Assembly: GCF_037076555.1 (NCBI RefSeq)
Contig: NZ_AP029023.1
Location: 992,001 to 1,056,000 of the forward strand
Source: Methylophilus sp. DW102
GTDB lineage: Bacteria > Pseudomonadota > Gammaproteobacteria > Burkholderiales > Methylophilaceae
Length of the DNA stretch: 64,000 nucleotides
Reading direction: 5' to 3'
Below the pieces are notes generated by a model that was given only the letters and a program-made list of their open reading frames with translations, was not told the DNA's origin and did not search any database. Within the stretch, counting starts at the first letter, position 1. Every line of letters begins with the position of its first letter. Made by a program: the position numbers and the translations under genes. This document shows, one piece after another, positions 29,008 to 37,781 of the stretch.

Positions 29008-30729
29008 ATGATTGTGTTAGGTTTATCCGGTGCCTTGGGGCATGATGCTTCGGCTGCCATTCTGGTAGATGGCAAAATTGTCGCTGCGGCAGAAGAAGAG
29101 CGCTTTATCCGCGACAAGCACGCCAAAAATCACTGGCCTTACGAAGCGGCCAAGTTTTGCCTGAAACAGGCGGGCATTTCCCCTGAACAAGTCGATATCG
29201 TGGCTTTCCCTTATGGTGAAATTCCGCTGACGTCGGCTGCGCGCTGGCATTACGCCAAGCGCTACTGGTACGCGCCAGACCGTGCCCTGGATGCCATTTT
29301 TAATGGTAACCGCCGTTTCCGTCGCAACCGCGACAAATCCCTCAAATTGATGGAAGAACTCGGGCTGAGCAAAGCCAAATATGTGCCGGTAGAACACCAT
29401 CTGGCGCATGCTTCCAGTGCTTACCATCTGAGTGGCTTCAAGGAAAAAACCGCCATTGTTGGCATTGACGGCAAAGGGGAATATGCCACCACGTTTTTTG
29501 GCTATGGCGAACATGGCAAGATTCACAAAATCAAGGAATTCTATGACCCGGATTCACTGGGTGGGCTGTATGGCGCGATCACCGAGTTTCTTGGGTTTGA
29601 GATGCTGGATGGTGAATTTAAGGTCATGGGCATGGCGCCGTATGGTGACCCGAACAAATATGATTTGAGCCGCCTGGCCAAGTTTGAAAACGGTGAGCTC
29701 ATCATCAACACCGAATACGTCAACGTGGTCGGTTTGCGCCGTTACAAAGAAAATGGCAAAGGCTACTACTTCACGCCCAAACTGATTGAATGGCTAGGCC
29801 CCAAGCGTGAGGGCGACGAGATTGACGACCCGTATATTCATTACGCTGCCAGTGTACAGAAGCTGCTGGAAGACCTGGCTTTGCAGATGATTGAATATTA
29901 TCTGGGCGATATTCTGCGCGAAACCGGCAAGATTGTGATGGCAGGCGGCGTTGCGCTCAACGTCAAGCTGAATCAGCGCATTATCGCCTTGCCACACGTG
30001 AAAGAATTATTTGTACAGCCTGCTTCTGGCGATAACGGTACCAGTCTGGGCGCGGCCACTTACGCTGCACACCTGGCGGGCGAAAACATCCATAAAATGG
30101 AACACGCTTACCTCGGGCCTTCTTACACCAATGAAGAATGTATTGCCGCCTGTGAAGCGCATCCGTCCAAGCCTGTTTTTACCCGTGTAGAAGATGGCCC
30201 ACGTAAAGCGGCAGAATTACTGGCCGCTGGGAATCCACTCGCCTGGTTCCAGGGGCGCATGGAGTTTGGCCCGCGTGCGCTGGGTTGCCGTAGTATCCTT
30301 GGCGACCCCAGTTTCCCTGGGGTGGCTGACCGTATCAATGCGCAGATCAAATACCGTGAACGCTGGCGGCCATTCTGCCCCAGCATGCTGGACCGCGTGG
30401 CAGAAGATATTTTGCAAACCGACCATCCTGCGCCTTACATGACTTTCACCTTTGATGTAAACCCGGCCTGGAAAGCACGTATTCCAGAAGTGGTACATGA
30501 AGACGGGACGGCGCGTGCGCAGATCGTCACCAAGGAAACCAATCCACGTTATTACGCATTGATTGAGCATTTGGAGCAGTTGCGCGGCAATGGCGTAGTG
30601 CTCAATACCTCGCTCAACAGACGCGGCGAGCCGATGATTTGCAGCCCGACTGATGCCCTCAATATGTTTTATGGCTGTGATCTGGAATATCTGATGCTGG
30701 AAGATATTCTGGTGACCAAATCTGCTTGA
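29008..30729 (+). CDS. NodU/CmcH-type carbamoyltransferase
   Basis: 573-residue O-carbamoyltransferase. The N-terminal Kae1-like ATP-binding domain (LGLSGALGHDASAAILVDG, EEERF, HHLAHASSAY, GIDGKGEYATT) and the C-terminal carbamoyl domain (EFGPRALGCRSILGDP, NTSLNRRGEP) are complete. Members carbamoylate Nod factors, antibiotics, or the LPS core heptose in Pseudomonas (WapO). Position after the LPS kinases and GT9 favours an LPS-core sugar as acceptor. 37 bases after the tandem kinase gene, probably the same operon. Confidence 0.88.
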   Translation: MIVLGLSGALGHDASAAILVDGKIVAAAEEERFIRDKHAKNHWPYEAAKFCLKQAGISPEQVDIVAFPYGEIPLTSAARWHYAKRYWYAPDRALDAIFNGNRRFRRNRDKSLKLMEELGLSKAKYVPVEHHLAHASSAYHLSGFKEKTAIVGIDGKGEYATTFFGYGEHGKIHKIKEFYDPDSLGGLYGAITEFLGFEMLDGEFKVMGMAPYGDPNKYDLSRLAKFENGELIINTEYVNVVGLRRYKENGKGYYFTPKLIEWLGPKREGDEIDDPYIHYAASVQKLLEDLALQMIEYYLGDILRETGKIVMAGGVALNVKLNQRIIALPHVKELFVQPASGDNGTSLGAATYAAHLAGENIHKMEHAYLGPSYTNEECIAACEAHPSKPVFTRVEDGPRKAAELLAAGNPLAWFQGRMEFGPRALGCRSILGDPSFPGVADRINAQIKYRERWRPFCPSMLDRVAEDILQTDHPAPYMTFTFDVNPAWKARIPEVVHEDGTARAQIVTKETNPRYYALIEHLEQLRGNGVVLNTSLNRRGEPMICSPTDALNMFYGCDLEYLMLEDILVTKSA

Positions 30730-30756
30730 TGTCTGGCTAGATTCCATGAGTGTCAA

Positions 30757-30846
30757 TGCACTACGCGAAAAAGAGGTATATTGTTTTAAGTCATTGAATC
30801 CTCTGAAAAAATGTTGGATTCGGGTAATTCAATTTGACGTAGTGCA
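30757..30846. repeat. Widely spaced inverted repeat upstream of edd
   Basis: TGCACTACG (30757-30765) and CGTAGTGCA (30838-30846) are perfect inverted copies 72 bases apart. Inside them GAATCC (30796-30801) and GGATTC (30816-30821) form a second inverted pair, and ATTGAAT/ATTCAAT a third. It lies between the carbamoyltransferase stop and the predicted edd promoter; could be a terminator-like fold, a looped operator or a small mobile-element remnant. Confidence 0.5.
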
Positions 30847-30880
30847 GCAGTTTGGAGATAATCGGGGGTAGGGAGCCTGT

Positions 30881-30908
30881 TTGGATTCATATATCTTCAC
30901 CCTATACT
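30881..30908 (+). promoter_or_regulatory. Candidate sigma-70 promoter for edd
   Basis: TTGGAT, 16-base spacer, TATACT. The start site would be near 30915, giving a leader of about 70 bases before the edd ATG. No HexR-like palindrome (TGTAATTAAATTACA type) was recognised around it. Confidence 0.4.
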
Positions 30909-30984
30909 GTGACGCAATAGCAAGTTCAGAGCAGTTCACCAGGATAGTTCATCAGGTAGTTAAAACACAGTTGAGCGATAGTCA

Positions 30985-32799
30985 ATGAAACAATCTCACA
31001 TTGAAGTAACAGAACGCATCATCGAGCGTAGCCGTCCGACCCGCAAGGCGTATTTGCAGCGCATTGATGATTACCTGAACCGTGAAAAAGGCCCGGACCG
31101 CTTGGGCTGTGCCAACGTGGCACACGCGTTTGCGGCCATGCCACAAAACGACAAATTCAAGATTTACGCCGAGAAGCCGACACACGTCGGTATCGTCACT
31201 GCTTACAACGAAATGTTGTCCGCCCATCAGCCGTATGTGAACTATCCGGATATTATTCGTGATGAAGCACGCAAGCATGGCGCAACCGTGCAGGTGGCCG
31301 GTGGTGTGCCTGCCATGTGTGATGGGATTACCCAGGGCGAGCCTGGCATGGAGCTGAGCCTGTTCAGCCGCGATACCATTGCCATGAGTACGGCCATTGC
31401 CTTGTCTCATGACGTGTTTGATGCGGCATTGCTGTTGGGCGTCTGTGACAAGATCGTGCCCGGCCTGTTGATCGGTGCCTTGCATTTTGGGCATTTGCCC
31501 TGTGTATTTGTGCCAGCGGGCCCGATGAGCACCGGGATTGATAACACCTCGAAATCCAAAGTGCGTGAAAAATATGCACAAGGCCTGTGTGACCGTGATG
31601 AGCTGCTGGCCAGCGAATCTGCGGCCTACCACGGTGCCGGCACCTGTACCTTCTACGGTACGGCCAACAGTAACCAGATGTTGCTGGAAGCCATGGGCTT
31701 GCACGTGCCAGGGGCGGCTTTTATCCACCCGCATGATGGCATGCGTGAAGACTTGACGCGTGAAGCGGTGCGTTTGGTAGTGCAAAACGCTAAAAAAGAT
31801 AAATTCGTGCCGATTGGCCGTCTGGTAGATGAGCATGTGATCGTGAACGCGATGGTGGCTTTGCTGGCTACTGGCGGTTCCACCAACCATTTGATTCACT
31901 GGGTAGCGGTTGCGCGTGCTGCGGGCATTATCATTGACTGGACAGATTTCCATTATCTGGCTAAAGGTACGCCACTGCTGGCCAGTGTTTATCCAAACGG
32001 TAAGGCCGACGTCAACGAATTCCAAGCAGCTGGTGGGCCAGGTTTTGTGATCCGCGAACTGATCGAAGGCGGTTATATGTATCCGGATGTCTACACCGTG
32101 AGTGGTGGCGGCATGCGCGATTACGGTAAAAAGCCGGAAAAAGAAGCGGACAAGCTGGTGTGGAAAGACTACCCGGCCGAAAGTGGTGATGAAACCATCG
32201 TGCGCACAGCTTCTCATCCGTTTAACGAGTCCGGTGGCCTGCGTCTGCTCAAGGGTAACCTTGGCCGCAGCGTCATCAAGATTTCTGCCGTCCCTGAAGA
32301 CCGTCACATCATCGAGGCGCCAGCCATTGTGTTTGATGCGCAAGAAGAATTGCTGGCCGCGTTTGACCGCGGTGAGCTGGAGCGTGACTTCATTGCTGTC
32401 GTGCGCTTCCAGGGCCCTAAAGCCAACGGCATGCCAGAGTTGCATAAATTGACACCACCACTTGCTGTGTTGCAAAACAAGGGCTTCCGGGTGGCGATTG
32501 TAACGGACGGCCGCATGAGTGGTGCTTCAGGCAAGATTCCTGCTGCAATTCACTTGAGTCCCGAAGCCAGCGCGGGTGGTCCGATTGCCAAAATCCGCAA
32601 TGGTGACATCATCCGCCTCAATGGTACCGTCGGTCAGTTGAATGTGCTGGTTGATGAAGACACCTGGGCTGAGCGCGAGGCTGAAGAGCTGAGCGATGCC
32701 AAACGGCATTACAACGCCCATGGCTTGGGCCGTGAGTTGTTTGGTGGCATGCGCAGGAATGTGCTGTCTGCAGAAGAAGGCGCCGTTACCTGGTTGTAA
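30985..32799 (+). CDS. edd: 6-phosphogluconate dehydratase
   Basis: Iron-sulfur dehydratase converting 6-phosphogluconate to 2-keto-3-deoxy-6-phosphogluconate (KDPG), the first dedicated Entner-Doudoroff step. The 604-residue IlvD/Edd family product shows cluster-binding cysteines in [10 protein letters not shown] and [10 protein letters not shown], the [11 protein letters not shown] block, and a C-terminal [13 protein letters not shown]. Length and FxxMPQNDKF-type N-terminus match Edd rather than IlvD. Followed by eda after a 155-base gap carrying a large palindrome that starts on the edd stop codon. In methylotrophs of this group the pair serves the KDPG variant of the ribulose monophosphate cycle; that role is inferred. 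Confidence 0.96.
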   Translation: MKQSHIEVTERIIERSRPTRKAYLQRIDDYLNREKGPDRLGCANVAHAFAAMPQNDKFKIYAEKPTHVGIVTAYNEMLSAHQPYVNYPDIIRDEARKHGATVQVAGGVPAMCDGITQGEPGMELSLFSRDTIAMSTAIALSHDVFDAALLLGVCDKIVPGLLIGALHFGHLPCVFVPAGPMSTGIDNTSKSKVREKYAQGLCDRDELLASESAAYHGAGTCTFYGTANSNQMLLEAMGLHVPGAAFIHPHDGMREDLTREAVRLVVQNAKKDKFVPIGRLVDEHVIVNAMVALLATGGSTNHLIHWVAVARAAGIIIDWTDFHYLAKGTPLLASVYPNGKADVNEFQAAGGPGFVIRELIEGGYMYPDVYTVSGGGMRDYGKKPEKEADKLVWKDYPAESGDETIVRTASHPFNESGGLRLLKGNLGRSVIKISAVPEDRHIIEAPAIVFDAQEELLAAFDRGELERDFIAVVRFQGPKANGMPELHKLTPPLAVLQNKGFRVAIVTDGRMSGASGKIPAAIHLSPEASAGGPIAKIRNGDIIRLNGTVGQLNVLVDEDTWAEREAEELSDAKRHYNAHGLGRELFGGMRRNVLSAEEGAVTWL

Positions 32800-32898
32800 A
32801 TGCACATTGCGTCGCAATACGTCGTTGCAGTTTGCTTGCCGTACTATTCGTACTGTCTACGCGCCTGCGCCTAGTCTTGCTTAGCAATCTTCATTTAC
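32796..32898. repeat. 103-base imperfect palindrome between edd and eda
   Basis: Outer arms GTAAATG (32796-32802) and CATTTAC (32892-32898), then after symmetric three-base mismatches ATTGC (32806-32810) with GCAAT (32884-32888), then again after three bases GCAA (32814-32817) with TTGC (32877-32880). The centre holds GTAC-TATTC-GTAC (32841-32853). The regularly interrupted long hairpin includes the edd stop codon. It resembles REP/MITE-type intergenic elements or a structured mRNA processing signal; no second copy was noticed in this window. Confidence 0.6.
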
Positions 32899-32954
32899 AT
32901 AAAGCAAACGATTAAAAAAACAATTTTTTTATTTATTAGGTCAATATTCAAAAC

Positions 32955-33584
32955 ATGAGCACATTAGAGTTAGCAAATCATGGCCCGGTGATTCCGGTGA
33001 TTGTCATTAACAAAGTGGAAGATGCGGTGCCGATGGCCGAAGCGTTGCTGGAAGGCGGCATTAAGGTGCTGGAAGTCACATTGCGTTCCCCGGTTGCACT
33101 GCAAGCCATGGAAGAAATTGCCAAGCATGTGCCTGACGCGATCTTGGGTTCCGGGACCGTACGTAACCTGAAAGATGCGAAAAACTCCAAGGATGTAGGT
33201 TGCCAGTTTGCGGTCAGCCCAGGCTACACCAGCGAGTTAGGCAAATATGCCCGTGAAATCGGTTTGCCACTGTTGCCAGGCGTGTCTACCGGCTCAGAAA
33301 TCATGATGGCGAATGCCGATGATTACTACTTCCTGAAATTGTTCCCAGCGGTGGCGGTGGGTGGCATTAACCTGCTCAAAGGCTTTGCCGGCCCATTTGC
33401 AGACGTGAAATTCTGCCCAACGGGCGGTGTCAGCGTTGAAAGCGCCCCACAATTCCTGGCGTTGCCTAACGTGGTTGTGTGCGGCGGCACCTGGTTGACA
33501 CCTGCCGATGCCGTGGCCAATAAGGACTGGGCACAGATCACCAAGCTGGCGAAAGAGGCTTCTGCGATCGTGGCGGCCAAATAA
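32955..33584 (+). CDS. eda: KDPG aldolase
   Basis: 2-keto-3-deoxy-6-phosphogluconate aldolase, giving pyruvate and glyceraldehyde-3-phosphate. The 209-residue class I aldolase shows KVLEVTLRSP (catalytic Glu and Arg), the PGVSTGSE loop, the Schiff-base lysine in YYFLKLFPA, and the phosphate-binding FCPTGGV. It may also act on 4-hydroxy-2-oxoglutarate, like other Eda. Ends at a strong terminator. Confidence 0.96.
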   Translation: MSTLELANHGPVIPVIVINKVEDAVPMAEALLEGGIKVLEVTLRSPVALQAMEEIAKHVPDAILGSGTVRNLKDAKNSKDVGCQFAVSPGYTSELGKYAREIGLPLLPGVSTGSEIMMANADDYYFLKLFPAVAVGGINLLKGFAGPFADVKFCPTGGVSVESAPQFLALPNVVVCGGTWLTPADAVANKDWAQITKLAKEASAIVAAK

Positions 33585-33613
33585 GTATAGCGTTAGACAA
33601 ATCGTCTATAATG

Positions 33614-33641
33614 AAGGCTTGTAGTGATACAAGCCTTTTTT
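33614..33641 (+). terminator. Intrinsic terminator of edd-eda
   Basis: AAGGCTTGTA-GTGA-TACAAGCCTT, perfect 10-base stem, followed by T run. Its position also argues against any start codon for the HAD gene inside it. Confidence 0.92.
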
Positions 33642-33662
33642 ATTTGCCAAGCCCACTCCGTT

Positions 33663-34349
33663 ATGTCCCAAAGACCAGACCTCTCCCTGTATAAAACCAT
33701 TGTGCTCGATTGCGATGGCGTTGTCCTCAATAGCAACCAGACCAAGGTGGATGCCTATTACAACACCGCCAAGCGTATGGGGGGGACGGAGGCGCAGGCG
33801 CAGGCCTTTGTGGACTATCATATCCAGTTGGGCAGCATCCCGCGCAATGACAAAATCCGTTATTACATCACCGAGATTATCAAACAGCCTTTAACGCCTG
33901 AGCGTTTTCAGGCCTTTATGGATACGTTTACCGAGATTCTGGATGAAACCCTGATGCAGTGTGAGGTTGCGCCTGCACTGATGGATTTGAAAAAAGAAAC
34001 CGCAAACGCCAAGTGGATGCTGCTGTCTGGCGGAGATCAAACAGAATTGCGGCAAATTTTCCCGCGCCGTGGCCTGGATACGCTGTTTGAACTGGGCATT
34101 TATGGTGGACCGACTAAAAAGAATGAGCACCTGGCCAGCATGATTGCCGATGGGACCATCCAGTTCCCGGCCTTGTTTATTGGCGATAGCCGCTTTGATC
34201 ATCAGGCTTCGACTGGCGCCGGGCTGGATTTCATTTTTGTCGCAGACTGGACCGATATGCCGGACTGGCAAGCCTACTGCCAGACGCATGGGGTGACCGT
34301 TTGTCATCAGCTTGAATTGTCGCCTGTAACGGCTTTCTGTGCGCCCTAA
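33663..34349 (+). CDS. HAD superfamily hydrolase (subfamily IA-like)
   Basis: 228-residue phosphatase-like protein. Motif I is IVLDCDGVVLNS (two catalytic Asp), motif II LLSGGDQ, the motif III lysine probably in PTKKNEH, and motif IV FIGDSRFDHQ. The helical insert after motif I indicates a C1 cap as in phosphoglycolate phosphatase or beta-phosphoglucomutase. The DCDGVVLNS motif is not that of GmhB (heptose bisphosphate phosphatase, DRDG), so it is not the missing ADP-heptose step. Location before a YejM-like gene and waaP suggests a sugar-phosphate substrate in surface glycan synthesis. Start at ATG 33663, after the terminator. Confidence 0.8.
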   Translation: MSQRPDLSLYKTIVLDCDGVVLNSNQTKVDAYYNTAKRMGGTEAQAQAFVDYHIQLGSIPRNDKIRYYITEIIKQPLTPERFQAFMDTFTEILDETLMQCEVAPALMDLKKETANAKWMLLSGGDQTELRQIFPRRGLDTLFELGIYGGPTKKNEHLASMIADGTIQFPALFIGDSRFDHQASTGAGLDFIFVADWTDMPDWQAYCQTHGVTVCHQLELSPVTAFCAP

Positions 34350-34370
34350 CCGTCGCCTGACTGCTTAAAG

Positions 34371-36260
34371 ATGAATGCCGCCATGAAGAAAATTTCACCA
34401 CTCAAACTGTTTTTAGGCCTGACTACACTGCACATGCTAGTCACCTGCTGGGGATTCTTCAGCATTGGTGGGCAAGCCACCACGGGCGCAGCCTTCTGGT
34501 TTCATGTCTGTGCCTGGCTGTTTTACAGTTTTGCCTATGCCGTCGTGACCCTGATCCCGGCCTGGCTGCAGTCGCTGCTGGCACGCACCATCAACCGCTA
34601 CACCGCACTATTGGCGCTCACGTTTTCCGTGATAGGCATTTTACTGGTCAGATCGGATTTAATGATTTATGACCTGTATAACTTTCATTTCAACGGCTTT
34701 ATCTGGAATCTGGTTACCACCAAAGGCGGCCTGGCCTCGCTGGGGACCAGCGACGAGACCTATGTGGCGATCGGCGTATCGGTCGCGATTGTCATCCTGA
34801 TTCAGCTGTTCGCCTGGTGGTTGAGTACGCGCATGCAGTCATTCAAGCCCGCGCTATTGCTGACACGGCCTTTGTATCTGGTTGTGCTGCTGGCCTTTGT
34901 CGCGCAAGCTGTCTTATATGGCATCAGTGATGTCAAAAATAACGGGGCGATTCTTGATTCGGCGACAGTCTATCCCTTCTATAAACGGATTACCTTCCGC
35001 AGTTGGGCAGAAAAAATGGGCGTGCAAACGGTGCGCCATAGCAGTAACCATCTCAATGTGGATACTTCCAGAATTCAGTATCCTTTATCGCCGGTGACGT
35101 TTAGCGCCGTCCAACAGCCGCCCAATATTGTCATTCTAGTGGCAGAGTCTCTGCGCTGGGATCGTTTAACGCCTGAGATCATGCCTCATGTCTGGCAATT
35201 TGCGCAGCAAGGCTTGTATTTTAAAAACCACTATTCCAGTGGCAACGGTACGCGTGAAGGCCTGTTCGGCATGTTTTATGGGCTATATGGCTCTTACTGG
35301 TCCAGCTTTTTACATGCACAACAGCCGCCCTTGCTCATGCAGCGCGTGCAGGCCTTGAATTACCAACTCGACCTGCGTACCAGCGCACTGTTTTCTTATC
35401 CCGAGTTTAATAAAACCTTATTCGCCAGCGTGCCGCTTGCACAGCTGCACGAGGCGGAGGAGAAGTTAACCCCCTGGCAGCGCGACCAACAAAATGCCTC
35501 TGAGCAAATCGCCTTTTTGCGTACACGGGACAAGCAGCGGCCATTCATGAGCTTTTTCTTCTTTGAGTCTACGCATGCGCGTTATGACTTCCCAGAGCAA
35601 GCCGTGATTGCCTCCCCATATTTAAAGGATGTGAATTACTGGGGCATGAGCCGCGAGTCGCTCAAGCCCAAGATCGGCGAGTTCAAAAACCGCTATACCA
35701 ATGCTGCCCATTGGGTCGATCAACAAATGGGGCGGGTGCTTGATGAACTGCGTGCGCAGGGCGCATTAGACAATACCATTGTCATCATCACTGGCGATCA
35801 TGGAGAAGAGTTTCTGGAAAAGGGCTTCTGGGGACATAACTCGAGTTTTGTTGAGGAGCAGACACATACGCCTATGGTGGTGTGGATGCCGCAGCACTCG
35901 CATGCCGAGATTGAGCGCATGACCAGCCATCTGGATATTTCACCAACGTTATTACAGGCCCTGGGTGCGCCTGAAGATAGTAGCAGCTATTCGCTGGGCC
36001 TGTCGTTGCTGACCACGCAGTCACGCCCATTTGTTGTGGTCAGTGACTGGCACTCTATTAGCGTGCAAACAACGGATATGAAGTACCGTATTCCATATTT
36101 GCATCATGGCGTGGATCATTTTGTGCCGACCGGGCCGCACGATGAATCGTTATCTGCCAGCGCGCAAGACAGCCTCATGGCCAAATATCAACCATTGTTA
36201 TTGCAGGCGATCCAGAATTGCAGCCGCTTTTTGGCCTTGCACAAAGACAAGGCGTCATGA
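34371..36260 (+). CDS. YejM-like membrane protein with complete sulfatase/phosphoethanolamine-transferase active site
   Basis: 629-residue inner-membrane protein. The N-terminal part (about 10-190) has five or so transmembrane helices and a FHFNGFIWNLV segment like that of YejM (DUF3413); the C-terminal periplasmic sulfatase-fold domain spans about 245-560. Active-site candidates are intact: Glu259 in LVAESLRWDR, Thr294 in SSGNGTREGLFGMFYG, Asp476-His477 in TGDHGEE and His489 in WGHN. E. coli YejM (LapC/PbgA), a regulator of LpxC turnover, reads TAGRG at the fourth motif and is considered non-catalytic. This one may therefore transfer phosphoethanolamine or a similar group. It overlaps waaP by ATGA. 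Confidence 0.82.
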   Translation: MNAAMKKISPLKLFLGLTTLHMLVTCWGFFSIGGQATTGAAFWFHVCAWLFYSFAYAVVTLIPAWLQSLLARTINRYTALLALTFSVIGILLVRSDLMIYDLYNFHFNGFIWNLVTTKGGLASLGTSDETYVAIGVSVAIVILIQLFAWWLSTRMQSFKPALLLTRPLYLVVLLAFVAQAVLYGISDVKNNGAILDSATVYPFYKRITFRSWAEKMGVQTVRHSSNHLNVDTSRIQYPLSPVTFSAVQQPPNIVILVAESLRWDRLTPEIMPHVWQFAQQGLYFKNHYSSGNGTREGLFGMFYGLYGSYWSSFLHAQQPPLLMQRVQALNYQLDLRTSALFSYPEFNKTLFASVPLAQLHEAEEKLTPWQRDQQNASEQIAFLRTRDKQRPFMSFFFFESTHARYDFPEQAVIASPYLKDVNYWGMSRESLKPKIGEFKNRYTNAAHWVDQQMGRVLDELRAQGALDNTIVIITGDHGEEFLEKGFWGHNSSFVEEQTHTPMVVWMPQHSHAEIERMTSHLDISPTLLQALGAPEDSSSYSLGLSLLTTQSRPFVVVSDWHSISVQTTDMKYRIPYLHHGVDHFVPTGPHDESLSASAQDSLMAKYQPLLLQAIQNCSRFLALHKDKAS

Positions 36261-37081
36261 GTACCACGGTGCAATTTAAAGCAGAAAATCCGCTGCCTGC
36301 AGAGATTCGGCAACGACCGGATGTGTTTGATTTTTTTATGCAGTTGCCAGGCAAAAGTTTCCGCAAGGTTGCCGAACGCGAGACCTTGCGGATTGCGCTG
36401 GCCGGCCAGCATTTTTTTATTAAACGGCATTTTGGTGTGGGGTGGGGCGAGCTGTTCAAAAACTGGCTCAGCTTTAAACGCCCGGTGGTGAATGCGCAGA
36501 ATGAGGTGGCGGCCATCGCCGCCTTGCAGCGCTTGCATATTCCCACCACGCCTTATGTGGGGCATGGCATCCAGGGCTGGCTGCCCGCCACTCAGCGCTC
36601 ATTTGTGATTACCGAGGATTTGGGCGAGATTGTCACGCTGGAGGATTTGGCGCTACAGTGGCAAATCACACCGCCCACACTGCGGTTCAAGCGGGCGCTG
36701 ATCCGCCGGGTGGCGGAGATTGCACGTCAGATGCATGCGTATCCGCTCTACCATCGTGACTTTTATATCTGCCATTTCTGCTTTAAAGCGGCTGAGCTCG
36801 CGCTGATGCCGCCACGATTGCATGTGCTGGATTTGCATAGAGCAGAAATCCGCGCACAGCCTTCGCAACGTATGCAAATGAAAGATCTGGCTGCGCTGTA
36901 TTTTTCAGCCATGGATGTTCAATTGACCCGCGGAGATCTGCTCACATTTCTTCGGCATTATGTTGGTGACGACCGTCAGTTATTGCGTGGGGAGTCGGCA
37001 TTTTACCGTGCCATTGCGCAGCGTGCCGACAAGCTTTACGCCAAGTACCAGCGCAAACGCCGCGCTGGCGTGGCCATGTAA
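36257..37081 (+). CDS. waaP: LPS core heptose(I) kinase WaaP (RfaP)
   Basis: Phosphorylates heptose I of the LPS inner core. The 274-residue product has K56 in FFIKRHFGVGWGELFKNW, NEVAAI, RSFVITEDL, the catalytic loop YHRDFYICHF (Asp168) and LDLHRAEIR, all close to E. coli and P. aeruginosa WaaP. ATG 36257 overlaps the stop of the YejM-like gene, so the two are coupled. Core phosphates strengthen the outer membrane through divalent cations; in P. aeruginosa WaaP is essential. Confidence 0.93.
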   Translation: MSTTVQFKAENPLPAEIRQRPDVFDFFMQLPGKSFRKVAERETLRIALAGQHFFIKRHFGVGWGELFKNWLSFKRPVVNAQNEVAAIAALQRLHIPTTPYVGHGIQGWLPATQRSFVITEDLGEIVTLEDLALQWQITPPTLRFKRALIRRVAEIARQMHAYPLYHRDFYICHFCFKAAELALMPPRLHVLDLHRAEIRAQPSQRMQMKDLAALYFSAMDVQLTRGDLLTFLRHYVGDDRQLLRGESAFYRAIAQRADKLYAKYQRKRRAGVAM

Positions 37082-37110
37082 GCGCGGCGTGAGTGATTTG
37101 GCGGGGTGAA

Positions 37111-37773
37111 TTAAATCGTACCGTGTAGCTTGGTGTAAATCATGCCTGCCAGCTCGAAGTCCTCATGGTAATCAATATCGACCACCATATGGTTGGTTTC
37201 AAACAAGTAGGGATTGACGCCAATATGGTAGTGAAAGCGGTTGACCGTCTCGCGTTTGAGAATAAACAGGCTCCACAACACCGAATATAACTTGGGCAAG
37301 TCTTGCGAGACCTTGTGCCAGTAACCAAACCCATAGTTGACCGGATTGCCCTTGTCATCCAGCAAATGCCCTTTGAACGGCTTGACAGCAACCAGCGAAT
37401 CATAATCGTTGCGGACATCTTTCCAGACCGCCAAAGCTTCCTTGAACTGATTAAATAAGGGCGAGGTGACCTGAATCCACATAATGTCATCGTCACCAGG
37501 CAGCGGGTCGGTTAGCGCTTTGACCAGGTCAGGCTGATAAATTTTGTTGCCGGTCAGGGAGGCATCGCGCTGCATAAAGTGAAAGCCATACTTGTCACAC
37601 AACGGTTTGACCAGTTCCACACTTTCTGATGACACATAGACATTTTCTGGCGCTTCAAAGGTCAGAATTTGCTTGGCCTTGATGTCGAACAGCGAATCGT
37701 CCTGATAAAAAGGGCGAATATTTTTATGCGGAATACGCGTGGAGCAGGTTTGCAGCGGGATAATAATTTTCAT
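37111..37773 (-). CDS. Acylneuraminate cytidylyltransferase-like (CMP-sugar synthetase)
   Basis: 220-residue NeuA/KdsB-like nucleotidyltransferase that would activate an acidic sugar with CTP. The CTP-binding RxPxKN signature appears as STRIPHKN (13-18), followed by the SSES segment and IQVTSPLFN (the TSPL block of the family). No neuB, neuC or pseudaminic/legionaminic genes are nearby, so the sugar is unknown; a Kdo-like or nonulosonic acid is possible. It is convergent with waaP and follows the DUF115 gene by eight bases. Confidence 0.75.
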   Translation of the reverse strand: MKIIIPLQTCSTRIPHKNIRPFYQDDSLFDIKAKQILTFEAPENVYVSSESVELVKPLCDKYGFHFMQRDASLTGNKIYQPDLVKALTDPLPGDDDIMWIQVTSPLFNQFKEALAVWKDVRNDYDSLVAVKPFKGHLLDDKGNPVNYGFGYWHKVSQDLPKLYSVLWSLFILKRETVNRFHYHIGVNPYLFETNHMVVDIDYHEDFELAGMIYTKLHGTI

Positions 37774-37781
37774 AACTTAAA

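Noticed and set aside
30847..30984. HexR-type operator at edd
   Set aside because: No TGTAATTAAATTACA-like palindrome recognised; regulation by HexR is not supported by this stretch.
30982..32475. A 497-codon open frame on the minus strand covering most of edd
   Set aside because: It lies entirely antisense to a perfectly conserved dehydratase, has a composition full of His, Gln and Thr typical of antisense shadows, and shows no domain or ribosome-binding site.
33663..34349. HAD hydrolase as the missing heptose-bisphosphate phosphatase GmhB
   Set aside because: Motif I is DCDGVVLNS with a C1 cap, not the DRDG and zinc-loop arrangement of GmhB.
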